Positions 20,701 through 31,229 of a stretch of 64,000 nucleotides of DNA are shown here, one piece after another. The notes below the pieces were generated by a model, which was given only the letters and a program-made list of their open reading frames with translations, was not told the DNA's origin and searched no databases. Numbering within the stretch: position 1 is the stretch's first letter; the number at the start of each line of letters is the position of its first letter. This stretch comes from Patiria pectinifera. Its lineage: Eukaryota; Echinodermata; Asteroidea; Valvatida; Asterinidae. The translations under genes and the position numbers were made by a program. The stretch is taken from positions 4,201,001 to 4,265,000 of the forward strand of contig CM057135.1 in NCBI GenBank assembly GCA_029964075.1, written 5' to 3'.

Positions 20701-21744
20701 CGTATAATGGATATATTTCACCCTCATAACCGTATACGTTTATCGATAAATTATTTTGTCTTTCTATCTTGGGTATCTGATCGACCGGTGTCGGAAAGTC
20801 AACGCCTTTAAAACTGAGTCCGTCGTCTTTGGTGTATACAACAGGTTCTTCTTTATGAATTTTATATTTAGGATTATTTCTTATTTGATTTTTTACTTTA
20901 TCTGTATACAACCCAAGAGCAGCTCTAAAACACCATCTCAAACACTCGTCGTCTTTGTTTTTGATGTTTATCATCGCCTGTTTAATTTTAAGATGTTCGG
21001 GTAGGTTTATGTAAGAACTACCTCTCGCTGGATTATATCTGTTGATGTTGATGTATAACGCCATTATCTTTTTTAAAACCCAACCCGATCCTTGATTCGT
21101 ATACCTTTCATCCTTTTTAAATAGCTCTTCGATCTCTTCTTTTAAAACCTGTTTTATTTGACTTTGATTTAAAACGGCTTTCGGCTTGCTATAATGAATA
21201 GCTTCGATCGTTTCGATCGTACCATCCGGTTTGGTTTTTTCGTATTTTATTTTGATTGTGAGCTCCAGTTTTAAACCTCTCAGCTCTCTCAATTCTGACT
21301 TGATTTTATTGACTATTTGTTCCTTGTGCGAATTAAAAAACTTGATTAAATCGTGGTTATAAAGTCTGGGGTTTAATTCCCAGTTTCTGTAGTTATTTCT
21401 AAACCTTCTCGTTTCTCTAAAAGCTGACTCTGTAAAGTCTTCGGGTTGTCTGTATATTTTAATCGCCGAGATTAAATCTTTTTTTCAAAAACCGTCCTTT
21501 ATAACCCGTCGGTACGTATTTTAGATTTTGTTCGTCTACAATCTGTTTGAGCTCATGTAGTTGTCTTTCTCCTCAAGTTTTTAAATTGACTTTCATAATT
21601 TTTTATCCCCTCGATGTAGACATTACGAGTAAGAGAAACATTTTCATTGTGCGGTATATTATATCGCTGCACGTAATCACGCAGCGTGGCTTTGTTCCAT
21701 TTAGAATATCCTTTGACGATCGGTCTGAACATATTACTCTCCAT
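17775..21744 (-). pseudogene. Protein-primed family B DNA polymerase, multiply frameshifted
   Basis: Coding sequence runs from an ATG at 21744 to a stop at 17775 (about 1320 codons), broken at about 21556, 21480, 20155, 20040 and 19790. The N-terminal region has a SAP-like start (SKWNKATLRDYVQRYNIP) and Cys/His pairs typical of these polymerases. The 3'-5' exonuclease motif is VIYADFES. A DHCHVTGKYRGAAH zinc-binding segment follows. The long intact C-terminal frame (19811-17775) carries polymerase motif A (YLDANNLYGWAM, Asp253 of that segment), motif B (KLMNNSVFGK) and motif C (YTDTDS, 517-522). It would replicate the element from its TIRs. At least two breaks are in homopolymer runs, so read error cannot be excluded for those. 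Confidence 0.9.
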
Positions 21745-21860
21745 TTTATTATAGGAAATATAATATTTTTTTTCTCATTTTTTTTTGGAAGGCAGACGTT
21801 GGATTTATAAGCAATCAGACTCACCGGCTGGTGAGGGATCTTCAAGACGAGAGATAATGG

Positions 21861-22235
21861 GCCCGAGTTTCAAGGTCACGTGGTGGTGACTCACACATTT
21901 TTCAAGGTCACGTTGTTTACGCCTAATTCCTATCGTACCTCAACACGTTTCAAGGTCACGTGGTGGTGACTCACATATTTTTCAAAGTCACGTGGTGGTG
22001 ACATCACCTCATTTTAGCGACGACAGATTTATTTTTGTAACTCCAGAGCGACAGGCCCTGACTTGACACACAATTTTTCTTTTTTGATCCCAAACCTGAC
22101 GTCAGATTTCTAAAACATTTGCCGCGGGGGATTCCCTATATTTTTCCTCCAACTATTTTTAAAATCGAGAGCGGCGTGTCCAGACTGGCCGCAGATTTTC
22201 CATTTTGGTCCCATACCCCCACCTCCCCTACTACT
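21861..22235 (-). repeat. Polinton right terminal inverted repeat
   Basis: This is the inverted partner of 7291-7665 and ends CCTCCCCTACTACT. It carries the same internal CACGTGGTGGTGA sub-repeats. Differences from the left copy are scattered point changes and one or two small indels. Confidence 0.95.
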
Positions 22236-22242
22236 TTGAGTA

Positions 22243-22640
22243 AGAAATTAAATTTTGGTGTCTACCTTAGGTAGGGGGTTGCCCTTGGGTACAGGCAAGC
22301 TGGGATTGGTTTGGGGGTCAAAAGGTCAAAGGTCACCGTGGTGAGTTAAAGGTAAATGGTTTCCGTACGATAACCAGTTAGAAAAGAGATTTTGGTGTCT
22401 AACTTTGGTAGAGGGTTGCCCTTGGGAGTAGGCAGGTTAGGATTTGTTTTGGGGTCAAAAGGTCAAGGTCACCGTAGTGAGTTAAAGGTAAATGGTTTCT
22501 GGATGATAACTTGAGTTGGAAATGACATTTTGGTGTCTAACTTTGGTAGGGGGTTTCCCTTGGGTACAGGCTAGTTGGGATTTGTTTTGGGGTCAAAAGG
22601 TCAAGGTCACTGTGGTGAGTGAATGGTTTCTGCATAATAA
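22243..22640. repeat. ~135-bp tandem repeat next to the Polinton right end
   Basis: Three imperfect copies, each with TTTTGGTGTCTAACTTTGGTA, a GGGGTCAAAAGGTCAAGGTCAC block and AAATGGTTTC, start near 22250, 22391 and 22523. GGTCAAAGGTCA resembles a nuclear-receptor half-site pair, but here it is part of the satellite unit. No gene. Confidence 0.85.
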
Positions 22641-22649
22641 TTTCAGTTA

Positions 22650-23890
22650 GACATGATATACGAGTTCGGAATGTCAGTTTTCCCTTTTAGACAAACTTCG
22701 GCTGAGGGGTTTCAACAGCAACGCTGTTATTTTTTGTCTTTTGTTTTGGAAAAGTACATTCCTTCAGATCATTTAGTCTTAACAAAAAGAAATGAAATGA
22801 ATGACCTAAAAAAAGGAAAGAAAAACAAATTAAAATAACCTGAAAAAAAATCACAAACTTTGAATATTTTTATTTAGAATAACCTCGAATATTTTTGTTT
22901 TGAATGCATCAGTAACTATTTGTATGTCAATTTTGTGCTTTATATGAAGTGATGAAATTCACAATTCTTTCAGTTGCAATTTTCTTGATCATGACAGCAT
23001 GTTACACAGAAATATTTCTCAATAGCACATTTTCTTATATGTGCAGGTGCGTGCAGATTTTAAAATCACACTTTCTTGTTTCTTGTGACAAAGTTTGCCT
23101 TGCACATGTACACCAACAATGGAAAATAATACAACACATACCTGAACCCTCTGGGGACAGATTCAAAAGAATCTTTCTGAGTCAACACATGTACTGCAGC
23201 TGCAGTTCGAGTGACTTTTCTTTTTTAATTAATAACAATGTTAATTCTGATGCTATTGAAGACAGTACATGAAAATACAGGTTAATAGGTCCTGAATCCT
23301 CCAATTTCAATACAATTGTGCATACCCCTAGGGAGTTATGGTTCCATCGAATGAATATTCACATTTAATGATTAACCCCAAGTCAAAAAAGACATTTTGA
23401 AGCTTGCCGTTTATGCTAGTTTCAAAAGAGTGCCCTCTTGTGCCTTAAAAGGCTTATTACTGCAGTTAACAGAGATAAAGCAGATGGGTAAAACACATCT
23501 AGTATGCTGGCTAAAACAAAAATTGGAGAATGATTTTTTTTTATTTGATCCCTATTAAAACTGATGTGAAATGCTGTGGAATATGCCTATCGAGAAGGAT
23601 GCAAAAGAAAAATCTTAGAGTGAGTTATGTAATAATGAGTGTTTTTGCTGAGACAGCTGCAGTACACGTGCTTCCCAGGAGGGTCCATCCATGTGCTAAA
23701 AAAATAACAAATACAGCACTTTACACGATGTCAGTTTTCCTTTTCCTAGGTCAGGGAGAATATACTGCATGACGGTCATGTTCAAACCCTTGATACAACA
23801 CTTCAATGGTTATCTAATAACCTAAAGCAAGGATCTGTACTACTCTGACATATTTCCTTTTCAAATCTGTTATGCCCCCTGTTTCTCTCT
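22650..23890. other. No gene seen
   Basis: AT-rich unique-looking sequence. Open frames of 60-107 codons occur but lack protein-like motifs, conserved composition or flanking splice context, and I do not call them. Confidence 0.6.
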
Positions 23891-23897
23891 CCAAAAA

Positions 23898-26430
23898 TCA
23901 TAAAATCTGTTCTCTTGTGAGTGGCTGAATAACACTGTCTTCCTGATGTTCATCACCGCCAATGGTGTCAGGGTTGTGCACAGGGGCATATGGTAGACTC
24001 TCAAGAATTGTATGTAATGTCTGTCCATCAGAAACATCATTTACAGCAGTAAGATTAGAATCTGCATGTTCCAGCATACCATCAATCCACTGCTGATTCG
24101 GGGTCCGTTGCTGAGGATTTGTGGACATCTTGTGGCAATTCCACCCCTTCCTGAAAGATTCTAGCCTGATGTTCAATTCTGCCATGTAAACTGTATGTAG
24201 GGCTTGGAGGTGACATCCATTGTCAATATCAAGAAGGCCTCCATCTTGTAGCTCAATGAATTCTTCTTTAAATGGCTTTAGAACCTGAAGAGGAAATGGT
24301 AAAAGATTGAGAGATTCACAATGCTTGCAGAATATAATGAACCTCACTGCCTTAAATGAACACATTTTTCATTATAAGTGCTCATGTTGCACAGTGGAAA
24401 ATGGATTTATAGTGGGGAACTGAGCTCTAGCATTTCTAGTTCAATCTAGTTATTATTTATTTTGGAAATATTTATTCAGATGTGTACATGACATTAGGTA
24501 CATGACATTATTGGCTTTGGGATGAATGCATTCATGCAAATCATCTGGTTTTCAAGATTGTCCAGTAAAAATTGGAGCAAAATTGGTCAAAACATCATTG
24601 AGAAATCAATGAACAGTTTTTGTTTTGTTAGTTATTTTGTGCCTGTTCATGTAATAGGGTTCAGATCTCCTGAGATAACAAAATATTAGGTAAATTAATG
24701 GAAAGATTTCCATATACGAAGTTCACTCAACACCCCGTGTACAAACACTACGAGATTGGACTGAAAAATTCTAAGTGTTTTCTAAGAAAATGCTTGTATT
24801 TTCTCACTGCTCAAATTGACTTTGATTACATGAAATTGCTATCTGGGGGCTTGTTAGTCAATACAGAGGAAAATTAGTGAACTTCGTATATGGAAATCTT
24901 TCCAAATTAATAAATTCTAAAAACTCCAGCACAATCACGCAGAAAAATTTCCAAGGGAAAGTTTTAGATTTTTGGATCTTAACAATCATGTAAAACATCA
25001 ATGTGCTTAAATTTGATTTTTACAAGAATTGTTTGGATGTTTTAGGCGGCACATAGCACTTGGGAGGGTTTGAGAGAAGATTAAAACTAGAAAAAATTAC
25101 CAAATGATAAACATCTCTCCAGAATCATTCTATTCGCTGATTGTGCACTGAAGACCATGTTATGTGACTTGATCTGCTGCCTCCGCGAACCATGTTCATG
25201 AACATAGCAACATCAACATTCTCCAATCCATGGTCAGATCGCACCCTTGATGGAATGCCATAGACATCTGTTGCTCTGACAAACAGGTCAAATACTGAAC
25301 AAGCCTTGGTGTTGTTTAAACACTGCAGGTAAGGGACCATGTGGGAGCTTCCATCCATAGCACCATGAATAACCATTCCAAATCTGAATGTAAAAAGGGC
25401 CATTGTTAATGTCTTTTATATAATACATTTGACTGGTCATTCAATAAAAATAAGTACTCCCCCCCCCCCGAGTCCTGTGAAAAAAATCAATAGGCGTATA
25501 TATATAGATATATTTTTTAACTTTTGTGAATTTAACCTTAAAGGCTCTTTCTAACAAACCTTCCAAGTTTTAAGTTCGCATCCATGTGCCAGAGTGAGTT
25601 TGGAGCTGCCACCTTGTATGTTCTGCGGGAAATAGTCTGTGCCCATCTTTCCGCAGTTCCTTCAGGATCAACACTCCTCAGTGCATCCCTCACACGATCC
25701 CTCTGTATGTGAAGTCCCTGGCTTTGCAAAAGACCTTGCATTACCTGGTAAATTCAAGAAGTATAATACCATTCAGTTGTAGTTTCAACCCATTTAGTCA
25801 TTTTGCGACAAACTTTCACAGGATTTCAATATTTTTAAAGCACAAAACTCACTCTGTATCCAGTCTTTGGGAAGTTTTTTTTTCAGTGAAGACACAACTT
25901 CATTCAGTTCCTGTGAAGTCAAATTACTAAAACGGTTTCTTGGCTGCAGATCTTCAGCTTTACGGCTCTCGTAAATGTATGAAGATGACACCTTTAAGAA
26001 TATATTAAAGAAACACAACCTTTACATTTATAATTCACACGTTTTTTTGTAACATTCCACGTGCATGGACTGCATAATACACCAAATGCCACTTTATGGA
26101 CCCATGTTGCTCTACAATGAAACAGTTTATGAGATATCAGATTTTGGCTTTGTTTGTGTCTCCACTCGGTATCTTAAAAGGTGTATAAAAATAAAACTGT
26201 GCTTCAAAAAATTATTCAATACAATAGACATGCTTAATCTGTTGAAAAACAAAACATTAAAGTCACTTGTATGTAACAAATCCATTTAAACCTTTTCAAA
26301 ATAAAGTCTCTTAATGAATGTGCGGATGCTGGAAGTAATTTTACCTGAAATTTGTCAGCACTTTGAACACCTGTATAACCATTATTGATGAGACACTGTA
26401 GCTGCTCTCTCTCAATGATAATCTTGGGTC
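23898..26430 (-). pseudogene. Spliced gene with integrase core domain, probably inactive
   Basis: Five exon-like blocks with consensus splice edges follow one another on the - strand. They are about 26430-26345 (AGRPKIIIEREQ), 25991-25853, 25744-25560 (Arg-rich, then NSLWHMDANLK), 25383-25101 (IHGAMDG, RVRSDHGLENV, HNQRIE) and 24284-23898 (LLDIDNGCHLQALH, QRTPNQQWIDGML). Donors are GTAAAA, GTGAGT, GTTTGT and GTAATT; acceptors end in AG after pyrimidines. The DDE-type triad can be placed at HMD, SDHG and RIE. The family is the animal 'integrase core domain' proteins, a domesticated or transposon-derived group. A TGA at 25125-25127 interrupts the fourth exon directly after RIE, and coding sequence continues beyond it to the donor, so this copy is probably a pseudogene. 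Confidence 0.75.
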
Positions 26431-26615
26431 TTCCAGCAGAAATTGCAATATTTAAAATGGTTAATATACACATGAGAAAGTGCCATAACAGTATGGCCTT
26501 ATACGTAACCCACCAAGCATTTAAAACTAAGAAAAACATCCTCCCTAATCTCGTAATGAATTCCGTACTCGAGTGCCACTTATCTGCCGCCTAGCACATC
26601 AAATATTCACCTCAC

Positions 26616-26737
26616 CTTATGATTTCATGGAAGACAAATCCAGGAAGCTCTGTAAATGAAAAGAAATTTCCCCAAAATTTGTTCTTAGAGCACATTTTAA
26701 GGTGCTCACACTGAGCAGAACTTACATAGTCGGCCAT
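26616..26737 (-). CDS. Possible first exon of the integrase-core gene
   Basis: An ATG at 26737 (MADYVSSAQCEHLKMC) opens about 41 codons ending at a good donor (ATAAG|GTGAGG) at 26616/26615. It lies on the same strand, upstream of the integrase-core exons. I cannot verify the join, so the assignment rests on position and the donor only. Confidence 0.3.
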
Positions 26738-26799
26738 ATTGATTGAAAAGTCTGGTACTGGTAGTGCTCCGAGTGCACGGACATGATGCCAATGCAACA

Positions 26800-27335
26800 G
26801 CCAATGATAGTATAATACGTCATCATGAATAATTTATTTACATGAATATTTAGTTTATTAACTATTCATTAGTCTTATTTTCAATGGATGCATTTTCCCA
26901 AAGACGCTTGCCTAGACGTCCACAGATTGAATCCCGATGGACCTCCGTGAAGTAAGTAACTGATTAATAAGGAGGACTTAGAGGTGAGGGAAGGGTGAGA
27001 ATCGAGGAGGGAAAGTGGGGGAAATAATCGTACAAGAAGCAATTTTTCGGGGCTAGAATTTATTGGAAAAAAAGGGCGTCCGAGAACGGAAATAATCCCC
27101 AGTCCTCAATTTTTTCTTTTCAATCCCACGACGAGTGAACATGTACAGCCTACAAAAGAGGACAGACAAATGTAGGCTAGAAATAAGATATGTAAATTAA
27201 AAAACAACAAAAACAAAAACGTAGAGCCTGGCCCCGGGACCTACCAGAACGTGTTGTATAATTTGCGACTCCTCCATCCATTTCATTTCTGCCATTGATC
27301 TCCATCTCCCTTCCATCATGTGCATTACTTTGGCC
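26800..27335. other. No gene seen
   Basis: Nothing recognisable except purine-rich stretches near 26970-27080. Confidence 0.5.
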
Positions 27336-27657
27336 TTAGAATTGTTCAGCTGATGACATTCCACTCAAAAGGTCTCGGATTGCTCTCTTGAGTCGTATAC
27401 TTTCTGGGGACTCGTCTAGCAAAGATAAATGTGTAAGGCAATCCCTGAGTCTACGTTGCTGATCTGTACACCCGGCTAAGGTGTTAAACTCCTCAAGATG
27501 GTTTGTAGCCCCATAAATGTGGCCAGTTTACTGGACTGCCTCCGTAAACATAGGCCACACAGCCACCATCTTGGAAACTGACTCGGCGACATTTTGAAAG
27601 TGATTTCCACATTGCGACTTCAGACCCAGTTCATTTATGCTTTAAAAATACACTTAC

Positions 27658-27786
27658 CCTCTTAATAACAAAATTAGAACCTGCTGCCAGTGTCCGTTGC
27701 CCAGCTGCTGCGTAATTTACGACATTTTCTGGAGCCTTCTTGGCAACTTGGTCGGCACTTGGTCCAATGCATGGAGCTATCTCCAT
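27658..27786 (-). CDS. Mirror copy of the exon-like frame in the left arm
   Basis: This is the inverted twin of 27942-28070, with the same 43 codons and the same GTAAGT donor (complement at 27652-27657). I see only one amino-acid difference (Arg for Leu at position 31). The two ATGs face away from a ~155-bp centre, so a bidirectional promoter there would serve both. Confidence 0.4.
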
Positions 27787-27941
27787 GGTCCAACTGAACA
27801 ATGCCCTCGCGCAGATCGTTCACCTGTCAATCACGCGTGCAGGACGCACGCCGCAGGCCCAGTGGTAGTCCGGTTCCCAGACCAAAAGATTCTGACTATT
27901 CCTGATCCTAGGAATGCGCGAGGGCATTGTTCAGTTGGACC

Positions 27942-28070
27942 ATGGAGATAGCTCCATGCATTGGACCAAGTGCCGACCAAGTTGCCAAGAAGGCTCCAGA
28001 AAATGTCGTAAATTACGCAGCAGCTGGGCAACTGACACTGGCAGCAGGTTCTAATTTTGTTATTAAGAGG
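27942..28070 (+). CDS. Exon-like frame in the right arm of the foldback
   Basis: An ATG at 27942 opens 43 codons (MEIAPCIGPSADQV..., ending SNFVIKR) directly followed by a textbook donor, AAGAGG|GTAAGT at 28071. The composition is protein-like (Ala-rich helix). No downstream exon could be identified. It could be a host first exon captured by the element. Confidence 0.4.
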
Positions 28071-28299
28071 GTAAGTGTATTTGTAAAGCATAAATGAATT
28101 GGGTTCTGAAGTCGCAATGTAGAAATCACTTTCAAAATTTCGCCGAGTCAGTTTCCAAGATGGTGGCTGTGTGGCCTATGTTTACGGAGGCAGTCTAGTA
28201 AACTGGCCACATTCATGGGGCTAGATGGTTTGTAACTTGCAAAAGTTCGTTTTGAATCCGATCCAGTAAAGCATCTCGTGCAACTGGTGCAGCATTCAT

Positions 28300-31200
28300 A
28301 TTGGCAATTAAAAACAAGCAATTAAAAACTGTATTGTGCGATTTAGTAGTAGTAGCAATTAGTAAGCCATGCCCATGTGCGCGTGCGGTCAGAGTCATAT
28401 AGTGCAAAGATGACCTATGACCTGGAAGATGATCCAGGTTAACATGCAAGACGCCTGGTGGCGCTGTTACAGTCTTGTGGTCAAAGCCGTACGAATGCAA
28501 CCATGCATTAAAATTCCCATAGACACTAGCGCTAAATGCCCATACTTTAAAATTCTTTTAAAAATACTCAAAACTCTCACAGGTATTCAAGCTGCACAGA
28601 AAAATGATGATAAACATGTCATCTTTCATTTTTTTTTTCATTTTTTGGTGGGTTGACCATTGAATTTTCCAGATATTGTCACCCAAAGAAGACGACCCCT
28701 ATTTTCCCCAAAGCGGAAAAGTAGCCATCTTGAAAAACGATTCCTCCACAACAAGTGGCACAATTGCGCCACTTTCGAGCCCAATAGCAACCAAAATGCT
28801 CAGAATTGGAAGCCCCAAGTCCGGGCAAGAGATTCATTACCATATCTCTTCAATTTCCAAATTGCATGGCTCTCAGAACTCTCTAAAATAGAATACTTTG
28901 AGGGTATAACTTTTCCTCATGAGCTCGGCTGACGGATTTTGGGCCCATTTGCAGGCGTGCAGCCATGCACCCTTATATCGGTTGTGGTCAGCTAGTGAAA
29001 TACAGTGAAATAAAATAATAATAATGAAAAAAAACTCAATTCACAAAAAAATAAAAATAAACTACAATAAAATATAAGAAATACAATAAAACAAAACAAA
29101 AGAAAAGAAAAGAAAAGTGAATAAAATAAAATAACAATGTTCTTTTTAAATGAAACAAAATAAAATAAAAGAAAACGAAGTAAAATGAAACGAACATAAA
29201 GAAACCTAAAATCTGTTTTACAAAATACATAAGAAAAGAGGGACCAACCCAACATATATTCAATTTGGCGTTGATATTGAGAACGACGTATATCCAAAGT
29301 ATTTGATTTCATTTTGCATCATTCAAATAAATGAATGTACTTAACATTTCATTTAAATAATTTAAAAAAAACGTGGTTTTGCATTTGGTTTGACGCATGT
29401 GTTGTCGATTATTACGGATGTGCACACTAAATCGTAGAAAATCGATTTGTTTTATTTTCTTTGAATTGAACAGCATTTGTTATAATTTAAAATGATCTTT
29501 AATAGGTTTGCTCTTTAATACAGATTTTCCCAGACAATTTTTGAAAATGTGTACATGAATTTGTAAACGAAGCATTCGTTTTCGTGCGAAATGAACGTTC
29601 AAAATCCCTGTTTCTATTTAACAATTGATAATTATATTTCCATGTAGCATTCAGTCTTAAAAAAAAAACCAGCGTACGATATCCCGAATGTGCACTGAAT
29701 TTTGTATTAACATCTCATTTTAGCGCGTAATCGAAGGCACATCCAAATCCTGTTTTCCTTTTAATTTATCATCAATCTATTTCGCTAAATGTGCAGCCGA
29801 TTTCCCGCGCAGTGTTATTTAACGTATGCCTGGTCAAGCATTTGAATTCATTTTAGACAGGTCATTGACAGATAGAGAATCGAACTGATAAATTAAGAGA
29901 GAACTTTAAGAAATACAGAAAGACATGAAAATACAATTAAGACAAAGAACCAACAATAACAAAGTGCCCAGATCCCATGACACGTGATTCTTTCCCTTTA
30001 CCGTTCCAATAATATGCCTACAAGATTATTTTGATTGATTATATTTTCGTCAGATTGATATCATTTCAACATTTCATTTGCTTACATTTCAATCCGCCTT
30101 TGTGTATATAAGAACAAACACATTAATGATTAATAAGGCATACAATACATTGATTAAGTAATGAATCAATCAAAGTTGTATCATGATTTGTATGGGCCTG
30201 TATACTTTATTTAGATTGAATGCAGAATATGCGAATTGAAATTATAACAATATTATATTTATGTTTTTGGTATCAAAAGATGCGCAAGAGTCGAAGCTAC
30301 AAAGCTGGGGTCGGGGGAAAAAAATTGCAAGGGTTTCGCGGAAAAAGTTGGGGGGGGGGCGGATTCTGCCCCGGCCCTTCTAGGGTTCAGTTTGATCATA
30401 ACCGCGACAAACCGGGGGTAATATTATGTAATCTGTGAGGATATGAGAGTCATGTGGATAATGAAAATGTTTTAACGATTATCGGTCTACTAAAGATCAT
30501 ACATATGATTTTTGTGTTCACTTTTTGTGCTCAAACCTATCTATGTGCGGGCCCGTTTCTGAAAGGTACAAGTTCATACAGTTTTTGTGTGCAAAGTACA
30601 ACCTAACCAGAGACTGAAATCATTAAAAGAAAATTCATACCTTTCCCACTTTTAAATAAGGGCACTTCCGGTTTGGACCGGAAGGAAGGGTCACGTGATT
30701 TGGCGCACACGAGATAACATGAGAATCCTGGATTATTCCATCAATTCCCGCAAAAGTCAAGTTCAGGTTTCTCACGGTTGACTTTATATTGATTTTCAAA
30801 GATTAAATCTAGAAATCTTTAATTGATTATAATTTGTCACCCGATGACATCACCATGACGTCAGATTAATATACATCACCTGGGATGAGGGTCGATATAA
30901 TGGAAAGTTACAAGTTCATACCATCAACCGTTTTGGAGAAAACCCACGGAAAAGTATTGTCCGGAAAAAAAAAATTTAAGAAATAAAGGAAGAAAGAAAT
31001 ATTTATTAGAACAATTCAAACAGTGGTCGGGTTGTGCCCGACCTCTCAGTTAATCGGAACGATTTCAAACAGTATAGTAGGGTTGTGCCCGATCAATTAA
31101 AAAAAGAGAAGAGAAACAATAGGTGTAGGCCTAGCATTCCCTTAACACCTACTAAACACAATCGCGATGAAATTTTCATGATCATGACCTCAAACGGCGC
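28300..31200. other. AT-rich region without supported genes
   Basis: 28985-29330 is A-rich with degenerate AAATA/AAAATAA repeats that generate Phe/Leu/Tyr-rich spurious frames. 30300-30430 is a G-rich fragment resembling the 40.2-kb element. 30650-30960 carries the CACTTCCGG...GGAAGGAAGGGTCACGTGATTT and TGACGTCA sequences of the 1-6 kb repeat. 31010-31110 has two GGTTGTGCCCGA copies. No gene seen. Confidence 0.6.
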
Positions 31201-31229
31201 CCTCGTGTGACCAATAAGCGGTAACCGAA

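Larger units (their letters stand above)
7291..22235. mobile_element. Polinton/adintovirus-class element, decayed (14.9 kb)
   Basis: The element is bounded by 375-bp terminal inverted repeats that begin with AG, as is usual for Polintons. Inside are the defining genes of the class: a retroviral-type integrase (16779), a protein-primed-type family B DNA polymerase (17775-21744), an A32-like packaging ATPase (14489) and a major capsid protein (15048-16297). There are also ten or so accessory genes, mostly small membrane proteins. Several genes contain frameshifts or stops, so the copy is a fossil unless some of the single-base indels, many in homopolymers, are assembly errors. I found no adenain-like protease. 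The six bases outside the ends (TACTAC left, TTGAGT right) do not match, so no target-site duplication is visible. Confidence 0.95.
27506..28223. mobile_element. Foldback/MULE-like element with 308-bp TIRs and 9-bp TSD
   Basis: The arms 27506-27813 and 27915-28223 are inverted copies with few differences, separated by about 100 bp. The ends read TAGCCCC...GGGGCTA. GATGGTTTG occurs directly outside both ends (27497-27505 and 28224-28232). Long TIRs with a 9-bp duplication are the hallmark of Mutator-like elements; no transposase is present, so it is non-autonomous. Each arm contains a 43-codon exon-like open frame (next entries). Confidence 0.85.
27336..28299 (-). pseudogene. Small coding gene split by a foldback element
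   Basis: An ATG at 28299 starts MNAAPVARDALLDRIQNELL and reads to 28224, where a transposon interrupts it. On the other side of the insertion (27496 to the TAA at 27336) the same frame resumes with a charged, helical sequence (LRDCLTHLSLLDESPESI, then KRAIRDLLSGMSSAEQF). Without the 718-bp insertion and one target copy it would be one open frame of about 79 codons. This agreement across the insertion supports both the gene and the insertion. I do not recognise the family. It may be an N-terminal exon of a larger gene, perhaps of the integrase-core gene downstream. Confidence 0.6.

Noticed and set aside
22949..23272. 107-codon frame with a hydrophobic, signal-peptide-like start (MKFTILSVAIFLIMTACYT)
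   Set aside because: Attractive start but no recognisable domain, no splice or promoter context and no paralogue in the window; too weak to call.
28992..29312. 106-codon Phe/Leu/Tyr-rich frame that looks like a membrane protein
   Set aside because: It lies in an A-rich degenerate repeat; the hydrophobicity follows from T-rich codons on the complementary strand.
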